From: Herbaspirillum sp. SJZ107 | GTDB lineage: Bacteria > Pseudomonadota > Gammaproteobacteria > Burkholderiales > Burkholderiaceae_D | Length of the DNA: 64,000 nucleotides | Reading direction: 5' to 3' | Assembly: GCF_006715485.1 (NCBI RefSeq) | Contig: NZ_VFNH01000004.1 | Span: 62,001 to 126,000, forward strand | Shown here: positions 55,128 to 63,720 of the stretch, piece after piece | How the letters are laid out: the number at the start of each line of letters is the position of its first letter | How positions within the stretch are numbered: the stretch's first letter is position 1 | Program-made: the position numbers and the translations under genes | The notes under the pieces: generated by a model | Database searches by the model: none | Told to the model about the DNA's origin: nothing | What the model saw: the letters and a program-made list of their open reading frames with translations, nothing else

Positions 55128-56525
55128 ATGAAACTGCACGACCTGCCGGTAGTCGAATTCGACGCCGAGCTGATTGCCCGCCTCGGCAAGTCCGGCCCCC
55201 GCTACACCTCCTACCCGACCGCCGACCGCTTCGGCGACAGCTTCGGCTACCGCGATTTCCTGCATGCCGTGGCCGACCGCCGCACGCGTGCCGGCGTCCG
55301 GCCGCTCTCGCTGTACCTGCACATCCCGTTCTGCGACACCGTCTGCTACTACTGCGCCTGCAACAAGATCGTCACCAAAAAGCGCGACAAGGCCGCCACC
55401 TACCTGGCCTACCTGAAGCGCGAGGTCGAGATGCAGGGGCGGCTGTTCGCCGGCATGAATGAAGTCGAGCAGCTGCATTTCGGCGGCGGCACGCCGACCT
55501 ACCTGTCGGACGCGCAGATGGGCGAGCTGATGGACCACCTGCGGCGCTGCTTCCGTTTCGCCGGCGATGCCGCCGGCGAGTATTCGATCGAGGTCGATCC
55601 GCGCACCGTGTCGCCGGAACGCGTGCACAGCCTGCGCCGCCAGGGCTTCAACCGCATCAGCCTCGGCGTGCAGGATTTCGACGGCGCGGTCCAGCAGGCG
55701 GTCAACCGCATCCAGCCGGAGGAGGAGACGCGCGCCATCATCGCCGCCGCGCGTGCCGCCGGCTTCCGTTCGGTCAGCATCGACCTGATCTACGGCCTGC
55801 CGAAGCAGACCCCGGCCACGATGGACGCCACGCTGGACAAGGTCATCGCGGCCGACCCGGACCGCATCGCGGTCTACCATTACGCCCACATGCCGCAGCT
55901 GTTCAAGCCGCAGCGCCGCATCCTGGACGCCGACATGCCCGACAGCGATACCAAGCTGCAGATGCTGCAGCTGTGCATCGAGCGCCTGGGCCGCGCCGGC
56001 TACGTCTACATCGGCATGGACCATTTCGCCAAGCCCGGCGACGATCTGGCCCTGGCCCAGCGCCAGGGCCGCCTGCACCGCAACTTCCAGGGCTATTCGA
56101 CCCACGCCGACGCCGACCTGGTGTCCTGCGGGGTGTCCGCCATCAGCGCGGTCGGCGCCACCTACAGCCAGAACGCCAAGACGCTGGACGGCTATTACGA
56201 CGCCCTCGACCGCAACGAACTGCCGGTGGCGCGCGGCGTGCGCCTGAGCATGGACGACGTGCTGCGGCGGACCGTCATCCAGAAACTGATGTGCCAGTTC
56301 GAACTGTCGATCCTGGCGCTGGAGCAGGCGTTTCCGATCGTGTTCCGGCGCTATTTCGAACGCGAGCTGGACGCGCTGGCGGCGCTCGAGCGGGATGGGC
56401 TGGTGAGCGTGGGGGAGGACTGGATCAGCGTGGGCATGAAGGGGCGGCTGCTGATCCGGAATATCTGCATGGTGTTCGACCGGTACCTGGACGTCGCGGA
56501 GCCGCGCCATTCGAAGACCGTTTGA
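55128..56525 (+). CDS. hemN: Oxygen-independent coproporphyrinogen III oxidase
   Basis: A 465-residue radical-SAM enzyme that decarboxylates coproporphyrinogen III to protoporphyrinogen IX without oxygen in heme synthesis. The cluster ligands C69, C73 and C76 (FCDTVCYYCAC) match E. coli HemN, including the extra cysteine C78. HFGGGTPT is the SAM-binding loop. ATG 55128 has AAGGAG nine bases upstream. An in-frame ATG 33 bases earlier is not needed. The Fnr box upstream fits the enzyme's anaerobic role. Confidence 0.95.
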   Translation: MKLHDLPVVEFDAELIARLGKSGPRYTSYPTADRFGDSFGYRDFLHAVADRRTRAGVRPLSLYLHIPFCDTVCYYCACNKIVTKKRDKAATYLAYLKREVEMQGRLFAGMNEVEQLHFGGGTPTYLSDAQMGELMDHLRRCFRFAGDAAGEYSIEVDPRTVSPERVHSLRRQGFNRISLGVQDFDGAVQQAVNRIQPEEETRAIIAAARAAGFRSVSIDLIYGLPKQTPATMDATLDKVIAADPDRIAVYHYAHMPQLFKPQRRILDADMPDSDTKLQMLQLCIERLGRAGYVYIGMDHFAKPGDDLALAQRQGRLHRNFQGYSTHADADLVSCGVSAISAVGATYSQNAKTLDGYYDALDRNELPVARGVRLSMDDVLRRTVIQKLMCQFELSILALEQAFPIVFRRYFERELDALAALERDGLVSVGEDWISVGMKGRLLIRNICMVFDRYLDVAEPRHSKTV

Positions 56526-56549
56526 GGTACTACGGACACGCTGTATGAG

Positions 56550-56626
56550 CGTCGCCCCTGCGCAGGCAGGGGCCCAAGTTTTGCGCTACACCACGAACTT
56601 GGGCCCCTGCCTTCGCAGGGGCGACG
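56550..56626. repeat. REP-like inverted repeat (REPIN-type)
   Basis: Two 31-base arms, at 56550-56580 and 56596-56626, are inverted copies with one mismatch around a 15-base spacer. Each arm contains its own short palindrome (GCCCCTGC...GCAGGGGC). This nested symmetry is typical of dispersed REP/REPIN elements mobilised by RAYT transposases. It lies between the hemN and dksA-like genes, in the 134-base gap, and may also serve as their shared transcription end. No transposase is in the window. Confidence 0.7.
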
Positions 56627-56659
56627 TTTACGCGCTAACAACGGAAGAGCAGGGCGGCC

Positions 56660-57058
56660 TCACATCGTCGGCCCGCGCCCCGATCCTTCTTCCTTCTCGA
56701 TCCGCTCCTGGCACTGGATGCAGGTCTGCACCGTCGGCGTCGCCAGCAGGCGCTCTTCCGGGATGTCGCAGCCGCACACCACGCAGATGCCGGCGCCACC
56801 CGATTCCAGGCGGCCGATGGCGGCGTCGATCTCGTGCAGCATGTTGGTTTCGTGTTCGGCCAGGTGCTCTTCGTTATGGCTGAGCATTTCGCCGGCCGGG
56901 GCGTCGTCGTTCTGGCCCATGTGGGCATTCGGCGAGATCGCCGGGCGGTCGTCGGTGTCGCCGTCGGTGCGGGCGTGGACGGTGGCGAGGATGTCTTCGC
57001 GGCTCTGGCGCAGGCGTTTGCCGAGTTCTTCGTGGAGTTCTGGTGAGATTGGCGGCAT
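56660..57058 (-). CDS. DksA/TraR-family zinc-finger protein
   Basis: A 132-residue protein of the DksA/TraR family. It has an acidic N-terminal helical part and a four-cysteine zinc finger, C92-C95 and C113-C116, in CVVCGCDIP and TCIQCQ. Family members bind the RNA polymerase secondary channel and modulate transcription in stress. It is shorter than E. coli DksA and lacks the DxxDxA-type coiled-coil tip as far as I can see, so it may be a TraR-like modulator. AAGGAC precedes ATG 57058. Confidence 0.85.
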   Translation of the reverse strand: MPPISPELHEELGKRLRQSREDILATVHARTDGDTDDRPAISPNAHMGQNDDAPAGEMLSHNEEHLAEHETNMLHEIDAAIGRLESGGAGICVVCGCDIPEERLLATPTVQTCIQCQERIEKEEGSGRGPTM

Positions 57059-57211
57059 AGGTAAGTCCTTGATACGTTATTGATCGCGTTGTTGATCGTC
57101 TTGATAACAGTCTAGCCGATGCCTGCCGGGAGGCGCGCACGCGCGGGGAAGTTGGCTTGTATTGACGGCCGTGATAGATTGATCGGCACCGATAGCGTAC
57201 GAGGCCAGACG

Positions 57212-57790
57212 ATGAGCATGCCATCCCAGCGCCCGGCCACCGAAGCCGACCTCGCGGCCCTCTGGGCGCTGCGCACCCGCGCCGTGAGGAGCAGCTGCGC
57301 AAGCCACTATCCGCCCGAGGTCATCGACATCTGGTCCGCCGCCGCGCCGCCGGCCACCATGCCCTTGCTGGTCCGGTCCGGCGGCGGCATCGTCGCGGAA
57401 GACGCGGGCCGGCTGCTCGGCTATGCCGTGCTGGATGCCGAGACCGGCGAAGTCGATGCGGTGTTCGTCGATCCCGGCGCGCACGGGCAAGGAATCGGGC
57501 GCGCCTTGCTGGCGGCGCTGGAAGCGATGGCGCGCGCCCAGGACGTCGACCGGCTGTTCCTGTCGGCGTCGCTGAATGCGGTGCCGTTCTACGAGCGCGC
57601 CGGGTTCCGCGCGCTGCGCGAGCGGCTGGTGCCGCACCGCAGCGGGATCGCGATCCGGGCGCTGCAGATGGAAAAACGGCTTACGCCATCGGGCTGCACT
57701 GCTCCGTACCCGCCGCCATTGCCTTCAACCGGGCCGGCTCCAGCAGCACGATCTCGCGCTTGTCCACCTGCACCAGTCCCATCTTCTTGA
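57212..57790 (+). CDS. GNAT acetyltransferase with a C-terminal run into the fnr gene
   Basis: A 192-residue reading. Residues 1-155 are a GNAT domain with VFVDPGAHGQGIGRALLAAL (acetyl-CoA loop) and LNAVPFYERAGFRAL (helix near the product end). The last 35 or so residues (from TPSGCTAP) are proline- and alanine-rich and are encoded over the 3' end of the converging fnr gene, a 110-base overlap. They are probably not part of the fold. ATG 57212 follows GAGG. An in-frame ATG at 57119 adds non-conserved residues. The substrate is unknown. Confidence 0.78.
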   Translation: MSMPSQRPATEADLAALWALRTRAVRSSCASHYPPEVIDIWSAAAPPATMPLLVRSGGGIVAEDAGRLLGYAVLDAETGEVDAVFVDPGAHGQGIGRALLAALEAMARAQDVDRLFLSASLNAVPFYERAGFRALRERLVPHRSGIAIRALQMEKRLTPSGCTAPYPPPLPSTGPAPAARSRACPPAPVPSS

Positions 57791-58448
57791 AGCGCGACAG
57801 CAGGCGGCTGACGCTCTCGATGGTCAGGCCCAGGTAATTGCCGATGTCCTCGCGCGACATGCGCAGCTGGAAGCGGGTCGGCGAGTAGCCGCGGGCGGCG
57901 TAGCGCGACGACAGGTTGACCAGGAACACGGCAAAGCGCTGCTCGGCGCGCATGTTGCCGAGCAAGAGCATGACGTTCTGCTCGCGCGTGATTTCCTGGC
58001 TCATGATGCGGTGGAAGTGGCGCAGCAGGGCCGGTACCTGGCCGAACAGCTCTTCCAGGCGCGCGAACGGGATCTCGCAGACTTCGCTGTCTTCCAGCGC
58101 CACCGCGTCGCAGTGGTGGCGGTCGCCGCTGATCGCGTCCATGCCCAGCAGTTCGCCCGCCATCTGGAAGCCGGTGATCTGGGATTCGCCGGCCGCATTC
58201 ACCTGGTAGGTCTTGAAGTGGCCGAAGCGCACCGCGTACAGGTTGCGGAAGGGTTCGTCCATCGCATACAGGCGCTCGTCGCGCACCAGGCGCCGGCGGC
58301 GGCCGATGATCTGGTCGAGGCGCTCCATGTCGGCATCTTCGAGGCCCATCGGCAGGCACAGCTGGTGCATGCTGCAGGCCGAGCATTTGACCTTCAGCGC
58401 CTGGACGTTCAGCGGCTGCTCGATGGCAGGAAAATCGGGGGAGCTCAT
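57681..58448 (-). CDS. fnr: Fnr-type oxygen-sensing transcriptional regulator
   Basis: A 255-residue Crp/Fnr-family regulator. The [4Fe-4S] cysteines are C22, C25, C31 and C124 (VKCSACSMHQLC and SEVCEIPF), as in E. coli FNR. An additional C113 is present. The cyclic-nucleotide-like beta-roll is followed by the helix-turn-helix SREDIGNYLGLTIESVSRLL, with the E-S-R recognition residues for the TTGAT half-site. It is expected to switch on anaerobic genes. Both Fnr boxes found nearby fit its predicted site. It follows the DUF2721 gene by 41 bases on the same strand. Confidence 0.95.
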   Translation of the reverse strand: MSSPDFPAIEQPLNVQALKVKCSACSMHQLCLPMGLEDADMERLDQIIGRRRRLVRDERLYAMDEPFRNLYAVRFGHFKTYQVNAAGESQITGFQMAGELLGMDAISGDRHHCDAVALEDSEVCEIPFARLEELFGQVPALLRHFHRIMSQEITREQNVMLLLGNMRAEQRFAVFLVNLSSRYAARGYSPTRFQLRMSREDIGNYLGLTIESVSRLLSRFKKMGLVQVDKREIVLLEPARLKAMAAGTEQCSPMA

Positions 58449-58477
58449 GGGAGGGTAAGGGCCGTCAATACCCCGCC

Positions 58478-58483
58478 ATTATA
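58478..58483 (-). promoter_or_regulatory. Possible -10 box of fnr
   Basis: The minus strand reads TATAAT 30 bases before the fnr start codon, which would place the transcription start near 58471. The -35 position falls in the 3' end of the upstream DUF2721 gene and matches poorly. Confidence 0.4.
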
Positions 58484-58489
58484 GCCTGT

Positions 58490-59002
58490 TCACTTTCCGC
58501 CACCCAATGCATTCGAGGCCTTGTGGCCGCTGCGCGGCCTGGATGCCAGCGCGCGCAGTTCCGGAATGTCTTCCATTTCATGGTCGAGCGGCAGCTTGAT
58601 CAGCCGGTTCTCGGCCACCACCAGCGCCGCCGACCAGATGATGGCGGCCAGTCCGGCCAGCGTGGTCAGCGTGCCCAGGTATTTCAGGAACGCGGGAGCG
58701 CCGAACATCGCGCTGAGGGCAGCGATGATCAGGGTGCCGATCAACAGCATCGCCGCATACAGGCCGAGGTCGAGGGCGCGGCGCATGTAGTCGACCCGTT
58801 CACGGTACAGCGCGATCTGGTCGCGTACCGTGTCCTTGCGCTTGCCCTCGATGCCGTGCCGGAAATCGCTGATCAGCTCGCGGTAGCGTGTGAACGCGGC
58901 GGTATAGCGTCCCTGCAGCAACTGCATGAACATCCAGGAGGCGAACACCAGGCCGGCGTTCGGGCCGACCGCTTCCATTACCTTGCTGAGTTCATAGTCC
59001 AT
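58490..59002 (-). CDS. DUF2721-family membrane protein
   Basis: A 170-residue protein starting MDYELSKVMEAVGPNAGL, with a hydrophobic helix near residues 10-25 and two membrane segments near 80-100 and 110-135. The RYRELISDFRHGIEG and QIALYRERVDYMRRAL segments match the DUF2721 pattern. No function is established. AGAGGAAG is upstream of ATG 59002. An earlier in-frame start 72 bases upstream lacks a site. The 243-base gap to the next gene (divergent) contains nothing else that I can name. Confidence 0.8.
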   Translation of the reverse strand: MDYELSKVMEAVGPNAGLVFASWMFMQLLQGRYTAAFTRYRELISDFRHGIEGKRKDTVRDQIALYRERVDYMRRALDLGLYAAMLLIGTLIIAALSAMFGAPAFLKYLGTLTTLAGLAAIIWSAALVVAENRLIKLPLDHEMEDIPELRALASRPRSGHKASNALGGGK

Positions 59003-59245
59003 TGCTTCCTCTAAGTTTTTCCGCTGCAATGCCATCGATCGATGCAGTGTGCATGGCACGGCCACGTCAAGCAAGCGTGCGCCCCCGTTCGTTACAAAAC
59101 TGCGCGCTGGCGTTGCCCGTCGTCATGAATGCGGCGGGCATGCGCTGCCACCCAAGCCGGCTGCGCATGCAAGGCGGTTCAACCGTGCGCGTCCCGTCCT
59201 TACGAGCGTCTACACTTTCCGTAAGAATTTATTAACGGGAGAACC

Positions 59246-59899
59246 ATGGTTCCTCAGCAGCCAGACGCATCCGTCAACCTGCCGCTCGGCGGCGAGGACC
59301 AGGCGCGCGCCGATTTCTACGCCTTGCTGGCGCGCCTGCTGCTGGCGCCACCGGACAGCGGTTTGCTGGCAGCCCTGGCCGAGTCGGAGCCGATCTCTGC
59401 CGCCGGCGAGTTCGCGCTGGAAGATGCCTGGCTGAAGCTGACCCAAGCCGCCAGCGTGGTCGACGCCGGCGCGGCGTCCGACGAGTTCACGCTGCTGTTC
59501 CTGAGCACCGGCAACCCGCTGCTGAATCCCTTCGGTTCCTTCTATCTCACCGGCCACCTGAACGACGTGCCGCTGGTCCAGCTGCGCCACGACCTCGCGC
59601 GCCTGCGCCTGGCACGCGCGCCGGGTGCTGGCGAGTCGGAAGATCACCTCGGCGCCCTGTGCGAAACCATGCGCGTGCTGATCCAGGGCGCCCCGGGCAT
59701 CGGCCGGCAGCCGCTGCTGGCCCAGAAACAGTTTTTCGAAGCGCACATCCGTCCCTGGTATGCGGCCTGCCTGGCCGATATCGCGCATGCCGAGGGAGCG
59801 AATTTCTACCGCGTCGTGGCCGCCGTGGCCGACGCCTTCCTGTCGATCGAAGCCCAGGCCTTTTCGGTGCTGGATGCCGATGACCTGATTGCAGCCTGA
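59246..59899 (+). CDS. TorD/DmsD-like chaperone of the formate dehydrogenase cluster
   Basis: A 217-residue protein of the TorD/DmsD/NarJ family, all-helical and cysteine-poor. FYALLARLLLAPPDSGLL and DEFTLLFLSTGNPLLNPFGSFYL are the family core motifs. Such chaperones hold the twin-arginine signal and help insert the molybdenum cofactor before export. It is the first gene of the formate dehydrogenase cluster, eight bases before the next. GGGAGAA precedes ATG 59246. Confidence 0.9.
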   Translation: MVPQQPDASVNLPLGGEDQARADFYALLARLLLAPPDSGLLAALAESEPISAAGEFALEDAWLKLTQAASVVDAGAASDEFTLLFLSTGNPLLNPFGSFYLTGHLNDVPLVQLRHDLARLRLARAPGAGESEDHLGALCETMRVLIQGAPGIGRQPLLAQKQFFEAHIRPWYAACLADIAHAEGANFYRVVAAVADAFLSIEAQAFSVLDADDLIAA

Positions 59900-59907
59900 G
59901 GACACAC

Positions 59908-60177
59908 ATGGACAAGGAACAGAAACCCGACCAAATGGACGAGAACGGCATTGCTGGATCGGGCAGGCCGGCCCGCAAGCCGGCCGGCGTACCCGATCCA
60001 GCCCGACGCAGCCTGCTGAAGGCCGCGCCGCTGTGCGCCCTGGCAGTGGCCGCCGCCGCTGGTGCCAAGGAAGCCGAAGCCCCGGCTGCCGCCCCGGCGC
60101 CAGACACGGCCAAGCCGCGCGGCTACCACGAGACCGAACACATCCGTAATTACTACCGCACCGCCGCCTACTGGTAA
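59908..60177 (+). CDS. Small Tat-signal protein of the formate dehydrogenase region
   Basis: An 89-residue protein with RRSLLKAAP near residue 34, a twin-arginine signal, and a conserved C-terminal end YHETEHIRNYYRTAAYW. This combination matches the family found next to formate dehydrogenase alpha genes (formate dehydrogenase region Tat target, TIGR02811). The role is not known. It could be a small accessory or an export escort. It precedes the alpha-subunit gene by 14 bases. Confidence 0.85.
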   Translation: MDKEQKPDQMDENGIAGSGRPARKPAGVPDPARRSLLKAAPLCALAVAAAAGAKEAEAPAAAPAPDTAKPRGYHETEHIRNYYRTAAYW

Positions 60178-60191
60178 ATCGAGGAACTCTC

Positions 60192-63011
60192 ATGACCCTG
60201 GTGAAAACATCGCGCGACAGCGGCCTCAAGCGCCGCCGCTTCCTGGTCGGGGCCGGCGTCACCGCCGGCGCCGGCGCACTCGCGCGCCACCTGCCGCTGA
60301 ACATGATGCAGCCGGCCACCGCCGCCGAGCCTGTGCAGGCCGAACCCACGACCGAGATCAAGCACACCGTCTGCAGCCACTGCTCGGTCGGCTGTTCGGT
60401 CGAAGCGGTGGTCAGCAACGGCGTCTGGGTGCGCCAGGAAGCGGCCTTCGATTCGCCCATCAACATGGGCGCCCACTGCGCCAAGGGCGCGTCGGTGCGC
60501 GAGCACGGCTTCGGCGAGCACCGCCTGCGCTATCCGATGAAGCTGGTCAACGGCAAGTACGAGCGCATTTCCTGGGACCAGGCCATCAACGAGATCGGCG
60601 ACAAGCTGCTGCAGCTGCGCCAGCAGTCCGGTCCGGATGCGCTGATGCTGATCGGCAGCTCCAAGCACAGCAACGAGCAGGCTTACCTGCTGCGCAAATG
60701 GGTCTCGTTCTGGGGTAGCAACAACTGCGACCACCAGGCGCGCATCTGCCACTCGACCACGGTGGCCGGCGTGGCCCAGACCTTCGGCTACGGCGCGATG
60801 ACGAACTCGTTCAACGACTTGCACTATAGCAAGGCCGTGCTGTTCATCGGTTCGAATCCGGCCGAGGCCCACCCGATCTCGATGCTGCACTTCCTGCACG
60901 CCAAGGAACTGGGCGCGAAGATGATCGTGATCGACCCGCGCTTCACCCGCACCGCGCGCTTCGCGCATCACTACGTGCGCGTGCGCCCCGGCACCGACAT
61001 CCCGCTGGTGTGGGGCATCGTCTGGCACATCTTCGCCAACGGCTGGGAAGACAAGGAATTCATCGCCGCCCGCACCTACGGCATGGAAGACGTGCGCAAG
61101 GAAGTGGCGAAATGGACGCCGGAAAAGGTCACTGAAGTGACCGGCGTGCCGGAATCGGCGGTGCGCATGGCGGCCGAGATGCTCGCCACCAACCGGCCGT
61201 CGTCGGTGGTGTGGTGCATGGGCATCACCCAGCACCACGTCGGCACCGCCAACGTGCGCGCGCTCTCGATCCTCCAGCTGGTGCTGGGCAATATCGGCAA
61301 GCCGGGCGGCGGCGCCAACATCTACCGCGGCCACGACAACGTGCAGGGCGCAACCGACGTCGGCCCCAACGGCGACTCGCTGCCAGGCTACTTCGGCCTG
61401 GCCGAAGGCGCCTGGAAGCACTTCGCCAACGTCTGGGGCGTCGACTACGACTGGATCAAGTCGCGCTTCGGGTCCAAGGAGCTGATGGAAAAACCGGGCA
61501 TCACGGTGTCGCGCTGGTTCGATGCCGTGCTCGAGGAAAACAAGTACATCGACCAGCCGAGCAACCTGAAGGCCGTCATCTACTGGGGCCACGCGCCCAA
61601 CAGCCAGACCCGCCTGCCGGACATGAAGGCGGCGATGCAAAAGCTCGACATGCTGGTCGTGGTCGACCCGTACCCAAGCATGACGGCGTCGATGCACGGG
61701 CGCCAGGACGGCGTCTACCTGCTGCCGGCGGCGTCGCAGTTCGAATCGCAGGGTTCGGTGACGGCCTCGAACCGCTCGATCCAGTGGCGCGAGCGCGTGA
61801 TCCAGCCGCTGTTCGAGTGCAAGACCGACCATGAAATCATGTACCTGTTCGCCAAGAAGCTCGGCTTCGGCGAACAGCTGGTCAAGAACATCAAGGTCGT
61901 GCACAACGAACCGGTGATCGAAGACATCCTGCGCGAGATCAACCGCTCGTGCTGGACCATCGGCTACACCGGCTGCTCGCCCGAGCGCCTCAAGCTGCAC
62001 ATGCAGAACAAGCACACCTTCAACCCGACCACGATGCGCGCCGACGATGGCCCGTGCAAGGGCGATTACTACGGCTTGCCGTGGCCGTGCTGGGGCACGC
62101 CGGAAATGAAGCACCCGGGCACGCCCATCCTGTACGATTTGACCAAGTCCGTGGCCGAAGGCGGCCTGCCGTTCCGCGCCAACTGGGGCGTCGAGCACAA
62201 CGGCGAAAGCCTGCTGGCGGCCGACGGCTCGTTCACGAAGGACAGCGAGATCGACACCGGCTACCCCGAGTTCGACCACGTGTTCCTCAAGAAGTTGGGC
62301 TGGTGGGACGATCTCACGCCGGAAGAAAAGATCGCCGCCGAGGGCAAGAACTGGAAGACCGACCTGTCGGGCGGCATCCAGCGCGTGGTGATCTCGCACG
62401 GCTGCGCGCCCTATGGCAACGCCCGCGCCCGCGCCAACGTCTGGAACTTCCCGGACCCGGTGCCGACCCACCGCGAACCGCTGCTGTCGCCGCGGCGCGA
62501 CCTGGTCGCCAAGTACCCGACCTACGACGACAAGGCCGCCTTCCTGCGCCTGCCGACGCTGTACAAATCGGTGCAGCAGGTCGACTTCTCGAAGGACTTC
62601 CCGCTGATCATGACCTCCGGCCGCCTGGTGGAGTACGAGGGCGGCGGCGAGGAAACCCGTTCCAACCCGTGGCTGGCCGAACTGCAGCAGAACATGTTCT
62701 GCGAAGTGAATCCCGAGGACGCCGCCCAGATCGGTGTCAAGCTGGGCGACTTCATGTGGGTCGAGACCCCGACCGGCGCGCGCCTGAAGCTGATGGCGAT
62801 GGTGACCCAGCGGGTGCCGATCGGCATCGTCTGGATGCCGTTCCACTTCGGCGGCTGGTGGATGGGCGAAGACCTCGAAAAGCACTATCCGGAAGGCGGC
62901 GCGCCGACGGTGCGCGGCGAAGCCGTCAACACCGGCTGGACCTACGGCTACGATGCCGTGACGATGATGCAGGAAACCAAGGTATCGCTGTGCCGCCTGG
63001 TACGCGCCTAA
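60192..63011 (+). CDS. Formate dehydrogenase alpha subunit (Tat-exported, cysteine-type molybdopterin enzyme)
   Basis: A 939-residue molybdopterin oxidoreductase that oxidises formate to CO2. The twin-arginine signal KRRRFLVGAG is at residues 13-22. The [4Fe-4S] ligands are C61, C64, C68 and C96. The metal ligand is C186 in HQARICHSTTVAG, followed by H187; E. coli FdnG and FdhF have selenocysteine here. It is probably periplasmic with the beta and gamma subunits, the Fdh-N/O-like respiratory type. GAGGAACTC precedes ATG 60192. Confidence 0.93.
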   Translation: MTLVKTSRDSGLKRRRFLVGAGVTAGAGALARHLPLNMMQPATAAEPVQAEPTTEIKHTVCSHCSVGCSVEAVVSNGVWVRQEAAFDSPINMGAHCAKGASVREHGFGEHRLRYPMKLVNGKYERISWDQAINEIGDKLLQLRQQSGPDALMLIGSSKHSNEQAYLLRKWVSFWGSNNCDHQARICHSTTVAGVAQTFGYGAMTNSFNDLHYSKAVLFIGSNPAEAHPISMLHFLHAKELGAKMIVIDPRFTRTARFAHHYVRVRPGTDIPLVWGIVWHIFANGWEDKEFIAARTYGMEDVRKEVAKWTPEKVTEVTGVPESAVRMAAEMLATNRPSSVVWCMGITQHHVGTANVRALSILQLVLGNIGKPGGGANIYRGHDNVQGATDVGPNGDSLPGYFGLAEGAWKHFANVWGVDYDWIKSRFGSKELMEKPGITVSRWFDAVLEENKYIDQPSNLKAVIYWGHAPNSQTRLPDMKAAMQKLDMLVVVDPYPSMTASMHGRQDGVYLLPAASQFESQGSVTASNRSIQWRERVIQPLFECKTDHEIMYLFAKKLGFGEQLVKNIKVVHNEPVIEDILREINRSCWTIGYTGCSPERLKLHMQNKHTFNPTTMRADDGPCKGDYYGLPWPCWGTPEMKHPGTPILYDLTKSVAEGGLPFRANWGVEHNGESLLAADGSFTKDSEIDTGYPEFDHVFLKKLGWWDDLTPEEKIAAEGKNWKTDLSGGIQRVVISHGCAPYGNARARANVWNFPDPVPTHREPLLSPRRDLVAKYPTYDDKAAFLRLPTLYKSVQQVDFSKDFPLIMTSGRLVEYEGGGEETRSNPWLAELQQNMFCEVNPEDAAQIGVKLGDFMWVETPTGARLKLMAMVTQRVPIGIVWMPFHFGGWWMGEDLEKHYPEGGAPTVRGEAVNTGWTYGYDAVTMMQETKVSLCRLVRA

Positions 63012-63036
63012 GGAAAGAGCTGAGGAAGGAGCTGAC

Positions 63037-63720
63037 ATGACGGCACGAATGAAGTTCATTTGCGACACCGAACGCTGCATCGACTGCAACGGTTGCGTGA
63101 CCGCCTGCAAGAACGAACACGAAACCCCGTGGGGCGTGAACCGCCGCCGCGTGGTCACGATCAACGACGGCATCCCCGGCGAGCGCTCGGTCTCGGTGGC
63201 CTGCATGCACTGCACCGACGCCCCCTGCCTGGCGGTGTGCCCGGTCAACTGCATCTACCACACCGAGGACGGCATCGTGCTGCACTCGAAGGACCAGTGC
63301 ATCGGCTGCGGCTACTGCTATTACGCCTGCCCGTTCGGCGCGCCGCAGTTCCCCGAGACCGGCCTGTTCAACCACCGCGGCAAGATGGACAAGTGCACCT
63401 TCTGCGCCGGCGGCCCGGAACCGGACACCTCGGAAGCCGAATTCAAGAAATACGGCCGCAACCGCATCGCCGAAGGCAAGCTGCCGGCTTGTGCCGAGAT
63501 GTGCGGCACCAAGGCCCTGATCGGCGGCGACGCCAACGTGATCGCCGACATCTACCGCCAGCGCGTCGAGACGCGTGGCTACGGGCCGGAACTGTGGGGC
63601 TGGAAGATCGCCTACGGCAAGCCGAAACGCGGCGGCGAGATCAAGGCCACCGGCGACGCGCCGCGCGAAAACCAGAACCTCAAGGATTCGCAGAACGATG
63701 CAGGGAGGATCCCGACATGA
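63037..63720 (+). CDS. Formate dehydrogenase beta subunit, four [4Fe-4S] clusters
   Basis: A 227-residue iron-sulfur protein with cysteine groups CIDCNGCVTAC, CMHCTDAPCLAVC, CIGCGYCYYAC and CTFC...CAEMC, enough for four [4Fe-4S] clusters. It would pass electrons from the alpha subunit to the cytochrome b gamma subunit. AAGGAG precedes ATG 63037. It is followed by the lipoprotein gene with an ATGA overlap (63717-63720). The C-terminal tail is short and has no membrane anchor, unlike FdnH. Confidence 0.92.
   Translation: MTARMKFICDTERCIDCNGCVTACKNEHETPWGVNRRRVVTINDGIPGERSVSVACMHCTDAPCLAVCPVNCIYHTEDGIVLHSKDQCIGCGYCYYACPFGAPQFPETGLFNHRGKMDKCTFCAGGPEPDTSEAEFKKYGRNRIAEGKLPACAEMCGTKALIGGDANVIADIYRQRVETRGYGPELWGWKIAYGKPKRGGEIKATGDAPRENQNLKDSQNDAGRIPT

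Noticed and set aside
60168..63254. Long open frame on the minus strand (1028 codons)
   Set aside because: It lies opposite the formate dehydrogenase alpha gene, and its sequence is low-complexity His/Arg/Val text without a domain.
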